64,000 nt of DNA from Ruegeria sp. YS9 (lineage in GTDB: Bacteria > Pseudomonadota > Alphaproteobacteria > Rhodobacterales > Rhodobacteraceae). The DNA is taken from NCBI RefSeq assembly GCF_024628725.1, contig NZ_CP102409.1, positions 2,513,001-2,577,000 on the forward strand. Direction: 5' to 3'. Below are positions 8,946 to 17,803 of the stretch, one piece after another (position 1 is the stretch's first letter; each line of letters starts with the position of its first letter). The position numbers and the translations under genes were made by a program. The notes under the pieces were generated by a model. It did not search any database, was not told where the DNA came from, and saw nothing but the letters and a program-made list of their open reading frames with translations.

Positions 8946-9517
8946 TTGCTTGCGTCCTCGTCGTCTTCCACATCGACCCGGGGATGATCGTCGACCACGT
9001 TGAATCCCACGACCATTTCAAGTTCGGTTTTTGGAGGGCCGTTGCGCAGGATGTCGAAGAACAGCCAGCCATAGCGCGCAGCCACCACCAGCATGAACAC
9101 CGCGTAGATCGAAAACACGGTGCGCAGCGGTATCTTCTCGCCCGAGAACGGATTGCGGACCGTCGCGGTCTTGCGGATTTTCATCCAGTCGATGTAATCC
9201 CACGTCGGCAGGAAGCTGTAGAGCATGCCCACCACGATTGCCGCGGCCGCGAGCATTGCAAAAACCTGACGGACGCGACGGGGCACAGACAGGTAGATGA
9301 TGTCGAATTTCACGTGATCCCGTTCGCGCACGATGAAGGCGCAGCTGAAAAAGATCACCCAGACCCAAAGAATGCCGATCAATTCAAGCGTCCAACCTGC
9401 GGGGGTAAAGAAATACCGCAAGAGAATTTGCAGAAGGAAGATCAGGAAGATTGCCGCCAGCATCCCGCCGGCAATCGCTTCGGTCAGTCGGAAGAACCCC
9501 TTGATAAAGGCTTTCAT
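8942..9517 (-). CDS. dctQ: TRAP transporter small permease (DctQ type)
   Basis: 191 residues with four predicted membrane segments and the DctQ-type motif LQILLRYFFTPAGWTLEL near the N-terminus. It pairs with DctM in the inner membrane. The charged tail (VDDHPRVDVEDDEDASK) is longer than in minimal DctQ proteins. It lies 30 bp downstream of the binding-protein gene and overlaps dctM by 4 bp. Confidence 0.93.
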   Translation of the reverse strand: MKAFIKGFFRLTEAIAGGMLAAIFLIFLLQILLRYFFTPAGWTLELIGILWVWVIFFSCAFIVRERDHVKFDIIYLSVPRRVRQVFAMLAAAAIVVGMLYSFLPTWDYIDWMKIRKTATVRNPFSGEKIPLRTVFSIYAVFMLVVAARYGWLFFDILRNGPPKTELEMVVGFNVVDDHPRVDVEDDEDASK

Positions 9518-9547
9518 TGTGGTTCTCCCTCCCTTGAATTACAGGGC

Positions 9548-10558
9548 TCAGTTGCCCAGAGCGTTGATCTGATCCAGAACACCATCCGGCCAGGAACCCG
9601 CGAATTCGCTGTCCAGATACATAGACTGTACCTGATCGCGGAACGCTGCGAGATCGGGCTCGTAGATCTCCATCCCCTGCTCTTTCAGGAAGCTGACGAG
9701 ATCCTCTTCCTTCTGCAACTGTTTCTGACGGCCGGACTCGGCAGCTGCGTCAGCTGCTTCCTGAACCTTGGCCTGCTGTTCAGGGGTCAGGCTGTCCCAA
9801 ACCTCTTTGCCAATAGCGATGTAGTTCAGGTCGACTAGGTGCGATGTCAGAACGATCTGGTTGGTCACTTCATAGAACTTCGCGTCAACCACGGTCGGCA
9901 GCGGGTTGTCCTGACCGTCAACAGCGCCGGTCGACAGCGCGGTATAAACCTCTGAAAACGCCATTGGTGTCGGAGCAGCACCCAGAGCTTTACCCAGGAA
10001 CTGCCACGCATCTGTGCCCGGCATCCGCAGGTTCACACCCTCCAGATCAGCCGGAGTGCTGACGGTCAATTCATCCTTGGGTTGGCGCAGGTTCACCTGA
10101 CGACGGCCCAGATACATGACCGACAGCAGTTTGACGCCCAGTTCTTCTTCGGCCTTTTGCTTGAAGGCATCCATCAAGGGATCGTTGAAGACAGCCACCT
10201 GATGCGCGGCGTCCTGGTGGACATAGCCTGCTGTAAAGATCGAAAACTCGGGGAAGAACTGTGCCAGTTCCTGCGCCGAGGTGATCGACATTTCCAGGTT
10301 GCCCCGGCTGATGGCGTCCAACTCCGTACCTTGGGCGAAGATTGTCCCGTTATAGCTGGGCTCATACGCCGCAAATTCAGCGACCATGGGTGCGAAAACC
10401 TCGGCCATTGCGACCGAGCGCTGATCGGTCTCCGATCCTGATGTTGCGAGGCGAAGTTGAACTTTGTCTTCCGCCAGCGCACCACTTGTTGCGCTAAACA
10501 GAACACCGGTTGCGACCAGGGCTGATACAGCAGCCCGGCGGGTAAGTTTGGTAATCAC
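9548..10558 (-). CDS. dctP: TRAP transporter substrate-binding protein (DctP type)
   Basis: 336 residues with an N-terminal signal peptide (ITKLTRRAAVSALVATGVLF, cleavage near GALAED). The mature protein has the TRAP-P pattern, including LEGVNLRMPGTDAWQFLGKALGAAPTPMAFSEVYTAL split over residues about 170-205. The conserved Arg in NLRMPG normally binds a substrate carboxylate, so a carboxylated ligand is expected. It is the first gene of the operon running down to 1054. The palindromic operator at 10645-10659 sits 87 bp upstream of its ATG. Confidence 0.95.
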   Translation of the reverse strand: MITKLTRRAAVSALVATGVLFSATSGALAEDKVQLRLATSGSETDQRSVAMAEVFAPMVAEFAAYEPSYNGTIFAQGTELDAISRGNLEMSITSAQELAQFFPEFSIFTAGYVHQDAAHQVAVFNDPLMDAFKQKAEEELGVKLLSVMYLGRRQVNLRQPKDELTVSTPADLEGVNLRMPGTDAWQFLGKALGAAPTPMAFSEVYTALSTGAVDGQDNPLPTVVDAKFYEVTNQIVLTSHLVDLNYIAIGKEVWDSLTPEQQAKVQEAADAAAESGRQKQLQKEEDLVSFLKEQGMEIYEPDLAAFRDQVQSMYLDSEFAGSWPDGVLDQINALGN

Positions 10559-10644
10559 TTTGCTCCTCCCTGAGACATCATGATGCTTCTTTTTTGCGAT
10601 TCAGAGTTTTGACCTATTTTGGACATTTTGCAAGATGTTTTACA

Positions 10645-10659
10645 AAATATCAGATATTT
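10645..10659. promoter_or_regulatory. Palindromic operator, copy 2 (AAATATCAGATATTT)
   Basis: Perfect 7-bp-arm palindrome matching the site at 951-965 except for the central base. It overlaps the stop codon of the Gfo/Idh gene at 10650 and lies 87 bp upstream of dctP, so it is placed to control the TRAP/catabolic operon. Probable GntR/FCD regulator target by inference. Confidence 0.65.
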
Positions 10660-11741
10660 TTCATTACCTGCAATCTCTGTTGCTGCGTTTCCTGAAGGTT
10701 TCTTATCCTAACAGTCTCGCCAGTTCTGCAAGAATTCTGTATAGCTTCAATAACTTGAAGCGTTCTGAACCCTTCCCACCCAGACACAATCGGCACTGCT
10801 TCGTGCCGAGCTACTTCAACAAAGTGCCTGAGCTGATTGACCAGAGGGTCAGACGCACCCTTCTTCAGCGCGGTCGATGAAATAGGTGTCCACCAGTCCC
10901 TTTGCTCACTCTGGTAACTCCACAATCGAAGATCGGGAACGGACAACGAACCATGAGAGCCACCTATCATGTAGCTACTCTCAGTGGTCGACGGATAGAT
11001 TGGATATTCCTGAGACGTCATCTCCCAGCTCCATGGAGCAACGATGCTATCGGACACACTTATGGTCCCGATCGCCCCACTTTCAAACGTCAACAGCGCG
11101 CCGGCGACATCTTCGTTGTCGTAACCCCGCTGCGATGAAGCCGACTGAGCCTGAACGGTCATGACTTCTCCGGCCAGGTACCGCAGCAAATCCACATCGT
11201 GGACAAGATTGACCGAGATAGGCCCTGCACCGGGTTTCTTTCTCCAGGGCGCAGCATCAAAATACTCGTCTGGCTTATAGAACCAGCAATTCGCATGGAC
11301 AGCGCGCACATCTCCAATCTTCCCATCGACAACGGCTTCCTTAGCCGACCGGATCAGAGGATTGTGCCGACGATGATGTCCGACCATCAGTGGCACATTG
11401 GCCTTCTCCGCTGCTTGAACAAGCTCAAGTGCAGCGGTGGCTTCCACGGCGATCGGCTTTTCGACGAGAACGGGACAACCATGTCGAATACACGTGAGGC
11501 CTTGTTCAACATGAAGCGTGGTCGGGGTCGCAAGAACAGCTCCGTTCGGCGTCTGATTTGCAAACATTTCCTCAAGGGTCTCGTAACATGCGACCCCGTG
11601 CTCAACGGCGTAAGCACGACCTTCATCGCTGGGGTCGACCACCGCGACAAGATCAACATGGCGCAACGCTCGGATAGCGTCTGCGTGGCGGCGTCCAACA
11701 AGGCCAATGCCGACAATGGCAATGCGAAAGTTTCGAGACAC
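10650..11741 (-). CDS. Gfo/Idh/MocA family oxidoreductase (3)
   Basis: 363 residues from a GTG at 11741 preceded by GGAAGGAAG at good spacing. The ATG at 11774 has no such site and adds residues before the Rossmann motif, so GTG is preferred. Motifs: GIGLVGRRH, VEKPI with the catalytic Lys, and LVHDVDLLRYL with the catalytic His/Asp of the inositol-dehydrogenase-like branch. First minus-strand gene after the divergent GntR regulator. Its stop codon lies inside the operator of the TRAP operon, so it may be a separate transcription unit or the promoter-proximal gene of the same one. Confidence 0.9.
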   Translation of the reverse strand: MSRNFRIAIVGIGLVGRRHADAIRALRHVDLVAVVDPSDEGRAYAVEHGVACYETLEEMFANQTPNGAVLATPTTLHVEQGLTCIRHGCPVLVEKPIAVEATAALELVQAAEKANVPLMVGHHRRHNPLIRSAKEAVVDGKIGDVRAVHANCWFYKPDEYFDAAPWRKKPGAGPISVNLVHDVDLLRYLAGEVMTVQAQSASSQRGYDNEDVAGALLTFESGAIGTISVSDSIVAPWSWEMTSQEYPIYPSTTESSYMIGGSHGSLSVPDLRLWSYQSEQRDWWTPISSTALKKGASDPLVNQLRHFVEVARHEAVPIVSGWEGFRTLQVIEAIQNSCRTGETVRIRNLQETQQQRLQVMKNI

Positions 11742-11939
11742 TTTGCTTCCTTCCGGAGGGTCTGGAAGTCCCAAACCCTATGTTTGCGAACGGGCTGCAT
11801 TGCCCAACTTGGCCACGACCGTATTGGGGTTTTCGCGATTCCGCAATAATGTATGATATTTTTATTTTTACCATACACCTGATTGGATTGCTGATACCTC
11901 CGAAAAATGCTAATTGAACGAAGAAACTGATAATATCGG

Positions 11940-12602
11940 GTGAAACGCATGGCGAAACAGCCGTCTACGATAGGTGCAAGCACTTATCAGCGCATCAAGA
12001 GGGACATCATCTTCGGGGAATTGCAGCCCGGCTCCAAACTGAAGCTGGACGCCTTGAAGGAACGCTACTCGGCAAGCCTTTCGACACTTCGTGAAACGTT
12101 GAACAGGCTCGCCAGCGACGGATTTGTCGAAGCTCCCGAGCAACGGGGTTTCCTGGTCACGCCGGTTTCACGAGAAGACCTGACCGAGATATCAGAGCTG
12201 CGCGTCCTGTTGGAATGCCACGCATTGGAGTTGTCCATTGCGAATGGCGACACGGACTGGGAAGGCAACCTCGTTGCCGCACACCACAAGCTGCACCTGA
12301 TGGAACAGCAGCTTCTGAAGGGCGACGAATCCGAGAAAGAAACCTGGAAACGATATGATTGGGAGTTTCACCAAGCGATGATCGCGGCCTGCAACTCCAA
12401 TAACCTTCTGTCTCTGCACTCGATCATCTACGACAAGTACCTGCGGTACCAGATGCTCGTACTAACGTATCGCGGCGAAGAGGCCGTCAAGGAGCACAAG
12501 GGCATGTTCGATGCAGCACTGGCCAGAGACGCCGACACGGCCAAGAAACTGTTGGAAGATCACATCCGAAACGGTCTCGCACATACGCTGGAAGCTATGT
12601 AG
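11940..12602 (+). CDS. GntR family transcriptional regulator, FCD (FadR-type) subfamily
   Basis: 220 residues. N-terminal winged helix (about 10-75: TYQRIKRDIIFGELQPGSKL, then STLRETLNRLASDGFV) and a C-terminal all-helical FCD ligand domain with metal-site residues D and H (DWEFHQAMI, HKGMFDAALARD, DHI). The start could be the second ATG four codons in. It is transcribed away from the third Gfo/Idh gene and is the only regulator beside the catabolic island, so it probably senses an intermediate and binds the 15-bp palindromes at 951 and 10645. FCD ligands are usually carboxylates. Confidence 0.92.
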   Translation: MKRMAKQPSTIGASTYQRIKRDIIFGELQPGSKLKLDALKERYSASLSTLRETLNRLASDGFVEAPEQRGFLVTPVSREDLTEISELRVLLECHALELSIANGDTDWEGNLVAAHHKLHLMEQQLLKGDESEKETWKRYDWEFHQAMIAACNSNNLLSLHSIIYDKYLRYQMLVLTYRGEEAVKEHKGMFDAALARDADTAKKLLEDHIRNGLAHTLEAM

Positions 12603-12684
12603 CTCGCCGTGGTTACCGCCTGTCTCTATCACCTGGATCAGCGACGCGGGACCTGAAAGGTAAGTTAAATTACTGTGCTTACTA

Positions 12685-13516
12685 GGGTCAGGACGCATTG
12701 ATTTCCCGCGCATGACGTGATTCACGGCCCCAAAAACGGAGCGGTGATATGAGCGACCTTTACTGGCTGAGCGATGAGCAGATGGCCAAGCTTACCCCTT
12801 TTTTCCCGAAGTCGCACGGCAAGCCACGTGTCGATGACAAGCGCGTCCTGAGTGGGATTATCTTCATCAATCGCAATGGTTTGCGCTGGCGTGACGCTCC
12901 TGCCGCCTATGGTCCGCACAAGACGCTCTACAGCCGCTGGAAGCGCTGGAGCGAGAAAGGCATCTTTGCGCGGATGATGGCGGGTCTGGCCGCCGAACAC
13001 GGCGAACAGAAGACCGTGATGATCGACGCGACCTACCTCAAGGCCCATCGAACAGCGACCAGTCTGGCCGCGAAAAAGGGGGGCGTGGGCGCCTGATCGG
13101 TCGAACCAAAGGCGGCATGAACACCAAACTGCACGCCATCTGCGATAGCCAAGGCCGCCCACTCAACCTGTTCGTCACCGCCGGTCAGGTCAGCGACTAC
13201 ATCGGTGCGCGGGCGTTGCTCAGCAGCCTGCCAAAGGTCGACTGGCTGCTCGGGGATCGCGGTTACGATGCCGATTGGTTCCGGGAAGCGTTGCAAGACA
13301 AAGGGATACGCGCCTGCATCCCTGGACGAAAGCAGCGCAAGAAAGCCGTCAGATACGATAAGCGTCGATACAAACGCCGAAACCGGATCGAGATCATGTT
13401 CGGCAGGCTGAAGGATTGGCGGCGCGTGGCAACCCGCTACGACCGTTGCCCAAAGGTCTTCCTCTCTGCCATCGCTCTGGCCGCGCTCGTCATCTACTGG
13501 TTATGAATCCTGACCC
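12685..13516 (+). mobile_element. IS5-family insertion sequence, copy 1 (832 bp)
   Basis: Bounded by inverted ends GGGTCAGGA and TCCTGACCC and flanked by TA on both sides (CTAG on both sides if the outer G/C is counted as target). The transposase is split over two frames. Copies with the same 832-bp length and the same inferred proteins are at 42551-43382 and 51496-52327. It sits between the GntR gene and the Na/Pi transporter and appears to interrupt no gene. Confidence 0.93.
12749..13506 (+). CDS. IS5-family transposase, copy 1, made by -1 frameshift
   Basis: ORF A (12749-13096, 115 residues) and the -1 frame that continues to 13506 join to about 252 residues. The join lies at the heptamer A-AAG-GGG at 13075-13081, a canonical -1 slippery site. 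The DDE triad is split: the first D is in TVMIDATYLKAH (ORF A), the second in GDRGYDADWF and the E in RNRIEIMFGRLK (frame B). N-terminal helix-turn-helix region with WLSDEQMAKLTPFFP. All three copies share the same two reading frames, so the element is probably still intact. Confidence 0.9.
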
Positions 13517-13549
13517 TAGGACTGTATCTTCATCACTCTATGAAACCGT

Positions 13550-15214
13550 CTATTCATTTGCCAATCGGCTTTCCAACAACTGTCCACTTTCTTTCAAAAG
13601 CGGATAGGCGATCATCGCGAATGCCGTGTTTAACATTTTCAGGGCGCGCAAGAGATCAAGGTGAATCGCACTGGTTTCGATGGTTTCGGACGCCCCAGCA
13701 CGCAGCCGGGTAAGATGCGCGCGCTCCAGCTTTCTCTCGATCTCGCGGATCATTTCCTTTTGCTGCACCAGCTCCCGTGCTGCCCCGGCATCCTCGGTCA
13801 TCAGTACCGCGATTCCGTGCTGAACGTTGCGCAACACACGGTCAAAGAAATCGGTCAGTTCCTGCCAACCCTCTTCCGAAAAGTTCACGTTTTCCGCACT
13901 CTTGCGCTTGGCCAATTCGACCATTTTCCGTGCAATCGTATCCGCCCCGGCCTCAAGGTTCACTGCCACGCCGGACAGATCAAATGCCCGCGTACCGGTG
14001 TCCTCTTTCGGATTGTCGCTTTTGACTCCTGACAAATAAACCCGCAGGTCAAGCGACATTCGGACAATTTCGACTTTTTCCCTCTTCAGTTGTTGAGCAA
14101 TGGCATCATCGTAATTGTCAAAGAGTGACATTGAGTCCCGCACCATGATCTCGATCCTATTGCCCATTTCGACCAACTCACGATGCGCACAGGCAAAGGC
14201 GCGCGCCGGCTGGTTCTGAACCGAAGGATCCAGGGCCGTACGTCCGTTGGCCTTGGTGCTGTTTTTATTGTCATCAGCGAAAACACTCTCCGCCAAACGC
14301 ATTATCGGGCCAAGAAACGGAATACAGACAACAAGAAGCGCAAGGTTGAACAGGAGATGCAGGTTCAAAACCTGCTGAACGGGGCTGGCCCCGGGAATAA
14401 GGTCAACACCGTCAAGCCGGTAGAGCAAAAACAGCACCAGCCCCGCCCCACCGCCACGCAGGAACAAATTGCTAGACACGACCCGCCGCACCGAGACATC
14501 GGCCTGCAAGGTCAGAACAAACGCAATAAAGGCACCGCCCAGATTGGCCCCAAGGACCATGGCAAACGCCGCCGACAGCGGCATAACGCCCTGAGCCGCA
14601 AGGGTTGCAAACAACAATATCGCCGCAACGCTGGAATGCACCAGCCAGGCAAAAACCGCCGCCAGCAAAAAGGCCGTCAGTGGATCAGCAGACAGGTAAA
14701 TCAAGGCCCCCGAAGCGGCCTCGCTGTTTGCCAGCGGCGCGCTGGCATCGCGAATAAGGTCAAGCGACAGAAAAATCAGGGCCAACCCAATAAGGATCCG
14801 ACCAACTTGGCGCACGCTGCGTCGGGAACTGCGCAGGAAAATCAGCACCCCGATCAAAAGTAGCAAGGGCGTCAGCAAAGCAATCCGGGAATTCATGATC
14901 TGGGCTACGATGGCAGAGCCAAGGTCCGCCCCCAGAATAATGGCCAACCCGGCGGTGCCGCCAACCGAACCCGCGGCCATGAATCCGGCAAGCAGCATTG
15001 CGACGGCAGTGGAACTTTGCAGCAGGATCGCAGTCAGCGTGCCGGTTCCCGTCGCGGCCAACCGGTTTCCCGTCGACCGACGCAACCAAAGCCGCAACTG
15101 GCTTCCAAAGGCTCTCTCAAAACCGGTGCGCACGAGGCGAACAGCCCAGATCAGAAGTGCCGCAGCAGCAGCCAAATTCAAAACAATAATTATGGGTGAG
15201 CTATCCATCATCAC
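13550..15214 (-). CDS. Na/Pi cotransporter family protein with C-terminal PhoU-like domain
   Basis: 554 residues. Eight to nine hydrophobic segments in residues 1-310 with two inverted QSST-type repeats (LLQSSTAVAMLL and LVHSSVAAILL) characteristic of the NptA/YjbB sodium-phosphate family. It is followed by a helical PhoU-like cytosolic domain (about 340-550). It starts 33 bp after the metallophosphodiesterase gene on the same strand, so it is probably the last gene of that operon. In E. coli the related YjbB exports phosphate. Here it may release phosphate freed by the phosphodiesterase and HAD hydrolase, or take it up. The direction cannot be read from sequence. Confidence 0.9.
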   Translation of the reverse strand: MMMDSSPIIIVLNLAAAAALLIWAVRLVRTGFERAFGSQLRLWLRRSTGNRLAATGTGTLTAILLQSSTAVAMLLAGFMAAGSVGGTAGLAIILGADLGSAIVAQIMNSRIALLTPLLLLIGVLIFLRSSRRSVRQVGRILIGLALIFLSLDLIRDASAPLANSEAASGALIYLSADPLTAFLLAAVFAWLVHSSVAAILLFATLAAQGVMPLSAAFAMVLGANLGGAFIAFVLTLQADVSVRRVVSSNLFLRGGGAGLVLFLLYRLDGVDLIPGASPVQQVLNLHLLFNLALLVVCIPFLGPIMRLAESVFADDNKNSTKANGRTALDPSVQNQPARAFACAHRELVEMGNRIEIMVRDSMSLFDNYDDAIAQQLKREKVEIVRMSLDLRVYLSGVKSDNPKEDTGTRAFDLSGVAVNLEAGADTIARKMVELAKRKSAENVNFSEEGWQELTDFFDRVLRNVQHGIAVLMTEDAGAARELVQQKEMIREIERKLERAHLTRLRAGASETIETSAIHLDLLRALKMLNTAFAMIAYPLLKESGQLLESRLANE

Positions 15215-15247
15215 CGGGTCTTTGGTTTCCGGGCCAATCCGGCCACT

Positions 15248-16042
15248 TCAGAATGAATACGGTCCCTCGGCAGCGTCTAGCGAAACAACGCTCCATATAC
15301 CGCTCTTTCCGGTTTCGAGAACTGCACAGCCCGTAGGACCAGAAAAAAAACCAGCAGGAGCCACCGCGCGCCGGTCCAGTGCAAAACCGCTGCAAAGGCC
15401 CGGCGCTGTCATGGCAACGTGACCGCCAACGCGACCAATGTGAACGCCGTGGACATGCCCAGCCAGCACCGTGATATCCCCTGAGTGCATTGAAAGAATT
15501 TCTGCCAGATCGGAACGGTTCTCCAATCCGATAACATCCATGAAATCAATCCCGATGCTAAATGGCGGATGGTGCAACATAACGACAACCGGCCCGTCAA
15601 ACCCAGAGAGTTCCCGCTCCAAAAGATCAAGACTTTCCCGGCGCAGCCTGCCACCGCCCTGTCCTTCGACCAGCGTATCAAGCCCGATAACACGCGTATC
15701 GCCCACTGTCTCCGCCCAGTCGACAAGCCCGTCCGGCGGCATGATGCCAAGGCCTGAAAAGGCCTCTTGCATTGGCTTGCGCGCATCATGATTTCCAGGA
15801 ACAACGTAAATCGGCAGGGCAAACCGCTCCAGTTGAGTGCGTGCGAAATCGTAGCTGTCCGGGCTACCATCTTCGCTGACGTCACCAGTGACCAAAACCG
15901 CGTCGAGCGGGCCAACAGCTTCGCCTTTATCGATCAATCGGTCGATGGCCCCGATCAGGATCGCGCGGGTATCAAGCACGCCTGAACACAGATCGCCATG
16001 CCCTACCGCGTGCAAGTCACTTAGATGCAGAAATGTCGCCAT
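15248..16042 (-). CDS. Metallophosphoesterase, GpdQ/CpdA-type phosphodiesterase
   Basis: 264 residues from ATG 16042, just after the permease stop; the longer frame to 16327 is antisense-free permease sequence and is rejected. All five metallophosphoesterase blocks are present: DLH (9-11), GDVSEDG (53-59), GNHD (83-86), LHHPP (156-160) and GHVH (195-198). The block IDFMDVIGLENR after HHPP resembles the dimer/substrate loop of class III cyclic-nucleotide and glycerophosphodiester phosphodiesterases. No signal peptide, so cytoplasmic. Its place behind a Ugp-like importer suggests it cleaves an imported phosphodiester such as a glycerophosphodiester (inference). Confidence 0.92.
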   Translation of the reverse strand: MATFLHLSDLHAVGHGDLCSGVLDTRAILIGAIDRLIDKGEAVGPLDAVLVTGDVSEDGSPDSYDFARTQLERFALPIYVVPGNHDARKPMQEAFSGLGIMPPDGLVDWAETVGDTRVIGLDTLVEGQGGGRLRRESLDLLERELSGFDGPVVVMLHHPPFSIGIDFMDVIGLENRSDLAEILSMHSGDITVLAGHVHGVHIGRVGGHVAMTAPGLCSGFALDRRAVAPAGFFSGPTGCAVLETGKSGIWSVVSLDAAEGPYSF

Positions 16043-16044
16043 GA

Positions 16045-16854
16045 CTATTTGATCCCCGCGCGCAGGAAGGCCTGAACGAATTGACGCTGGAACACGAGGA
16101 ACGCGATCAACAAGGGCGCAACCGACATCATCGTGGCCGCCGAAATGACGCTTATATCCACACCATTTTCCGGTGCGCCAAAGATCGACAGGCCAACCGT
16201 CAGCGGTCGTGTGTCGGGCGAGTTGGTCACGATGAGCGGCCAGAGGAAGTTGTTCCAGTGGGTCGATACCGACACCAACGCATAAGCAAGATATGTCGGG
16301 CGCGCCAAGGGCACATAGACTCGCCAAAGAATTCCGAACCAGCCGCAGCCTTCGACGCGCGCTGCCTCATGCAGTTCTATAGGAACACCCTTAAACGCCT
16401 GCCGCATTAGGAAAATGCCAAAGGCAGAGGCCATATAGGGCATTCCGACGCCAAGAATCGTGTCAAACAACCCGAGGCGTGACACCATTGCATAGTTTTC
16501 CACGATCAACACTTCAGGCAGGATGAAAAGTTGCATCAGCACGAGGATGAACACGAAATCCCGACCCGGAAACTGGACCTGGGCAAAGGCAAATCCTGCC
16601 AGCGTCGTGACAAAGAACTGACCAATAAGGATCACCGTCACTAAAAGGAAGGTGTTGAGGAAATAGCGTAGCCACGGCGCCCCCTCCCAAGCTGTGCGGA
16701 AATTGTCGAGCGTCCATGGCGACGTGATGTTAAAGTTGACCGCGTCAGAGGTGCTGTGGAACGCCGCCCAAAAGGCAAAGACCAGCGGGGAAATCCAGAT
16801 CACGGCCAACAATAGTGCGCCAAAGGATTCGATATGCCTGGAAAATCCGCTCAT
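16045..16854 (-). CDS. ABC transporter permease (MalG/UgpE type)
   Basis: 269 residues with six membrane segments and the EAA loop ELHEAARVEGCGWFGILWRVYVP split near residues 160-185, typical of carbohydrate-uptake family 1 inner-membrane subunits. It overlaps the upstream permease gene by 4 bp and ends 2 bp before the phosphodiesterase start codon. It forms a heterodimeric channel with the 16851-17744 product. Confidence 0.94.
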   Translation of the reverse strand: MSGFSRHIESFGALLLAVIWISPLVFAFWAAFHSTSDAVNFNITSPWTLDNFRTAWEGAPWLRYFLNTFLLVTVILIGQFFVTTLAGFAFAQVQFPGRDFVFILVLMQLFILPEVLIVENYAMVSRLGLFDTILGVGMPYMASAFGIFLMRQAFKGVPIELHEAARVEGCGWFGILWRVYVPLARPTYLAYALVSVSTHWNNFLWPLIVTNSPDTRPLTVGLSIFGAPENGVDISVISAATMMSVAPLLIAFLVFQRQFVQAFLRAGIK

Positions 16855-17744
16855 TGGTAATGGGTCCGCTTGTCGAGAATGGTGAACTTGACGCCCGCAA
16901 CCACGCCAAGCACGACAAGCACCAGGATGGTCATTGCCGCTGCGTGGGGCGCATCAAAGAAGGCAAAGGCCATTTCCCAGATGTAATAAAGGATAAGCTT
17001 GGAGGCGTCGTTGGGCCCGCCCTTGGTCAGGATGAACAAATGATCGATCAATTTCACAGAGTTGATCAACGCATTGACCATGATAAATAGCGTCGTCGGC
17101 ATCAACAACGGCAACACGATCCGGCGCGTGTAGGTCCAGCGGCTGGCGCCTTCAATGTCGGCAGCTTCCTTGAGGTCCTCAGGGATCGTCTGCAAGGCCG
17201 CCAGATAGAAGATCATGAAAAACCCAGCCTCTTTCCAGATCGTCACGATGATTACAGCCCACAGCGCAGTTTCAGGCTGTCCCAACCAGTTGATTGAGGG
17301 AAGGCCAAACAGACCGCCGATCTGGTCGAGCACACCCAATCCGGGAGTATAAAAAAACAGCCAAAGGTTTGCCGCTGCGATCATTGGCAGGACCGTGGGC
17401 GTGAAATAGGCGGTGCGTACAAACCCGCGAGCCGGGATCTTTGAGTTCGCCCAAAGCGCCATCGAAAGCGCAATTGCAATAGAAATAGGGATGGTCGCGC
17501 CCGCATAGATCAAGTTGTTCACAACAACTTTCCAAAAGGTTGGATCGGCAAACAGGTCGGCATAGTTCTCGCCGCCGACAAATTCGCTGGGGCGTCTTCT
17601 GGTTTCTCGGCTGAACAAGCTCGACCACAAGGTCGCAAGCGAAGGATAAAATGCAAACGTCGTCAGCAGAATTGCCGCTGGTGACAACAGGATCCAACCG
17701 TAGATGGCCTGTCGACGACGCTCGATGTTCACATGCTCTGCCAT
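16851..17744 (-). CDS. ABC transporter permease (MalF/UgpA type)
   Basis: 297 residues from ATG 17744 (MAEHVNIERRR); the frame extends to 17777, but that adds 11 residues without family support. Six membrane segments and EAA loop DLKEAADIEGASRWTYTRRIVLP. Partner of the MalG-type permease. The last residues of its frame overlap the next start (ATGA). Part of the deoR-led operon. Confidence 0.93.
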   Translation of the reverse strand: MAEHVNIERRRQAIYGWILLSPAAILLTTFAFYPSLATLWSSLFSRETRRRPSEFVGGENYADLFADPTFWKVVVNNLIYAGATIPISIAIALSMALWANSKIPARGFVRTAYFTPTVLPMIAAANLWLFFYTPGLGVLDQIGGLFGLPSINWLGQPETALWAVIIVTIWKEAGFFMIFYLAALQTIPEDLKEAADIEGASRWTYTRRIVLPLLMPTTLFIMVNALINSVKLIDHLFILTKGGPNDASKLILYYIWEMAFAFFDAPHAAAMTILVLVVLGVVAGVKFTILDKRTHYQ

Positions 17745-17803
17745 ATAGCGACCCTCAAGGTTGGGTGCGTCGGGCATCTCTGCCCGACGCCAGGGAGTTG
17801 AGG

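Noticed and set aside
8885..9838. 317-codon plus-strand open frame
   Set aside because: Antisense to the TRAP permease and binding-protein genes; His/Gln-rich shadow composition.
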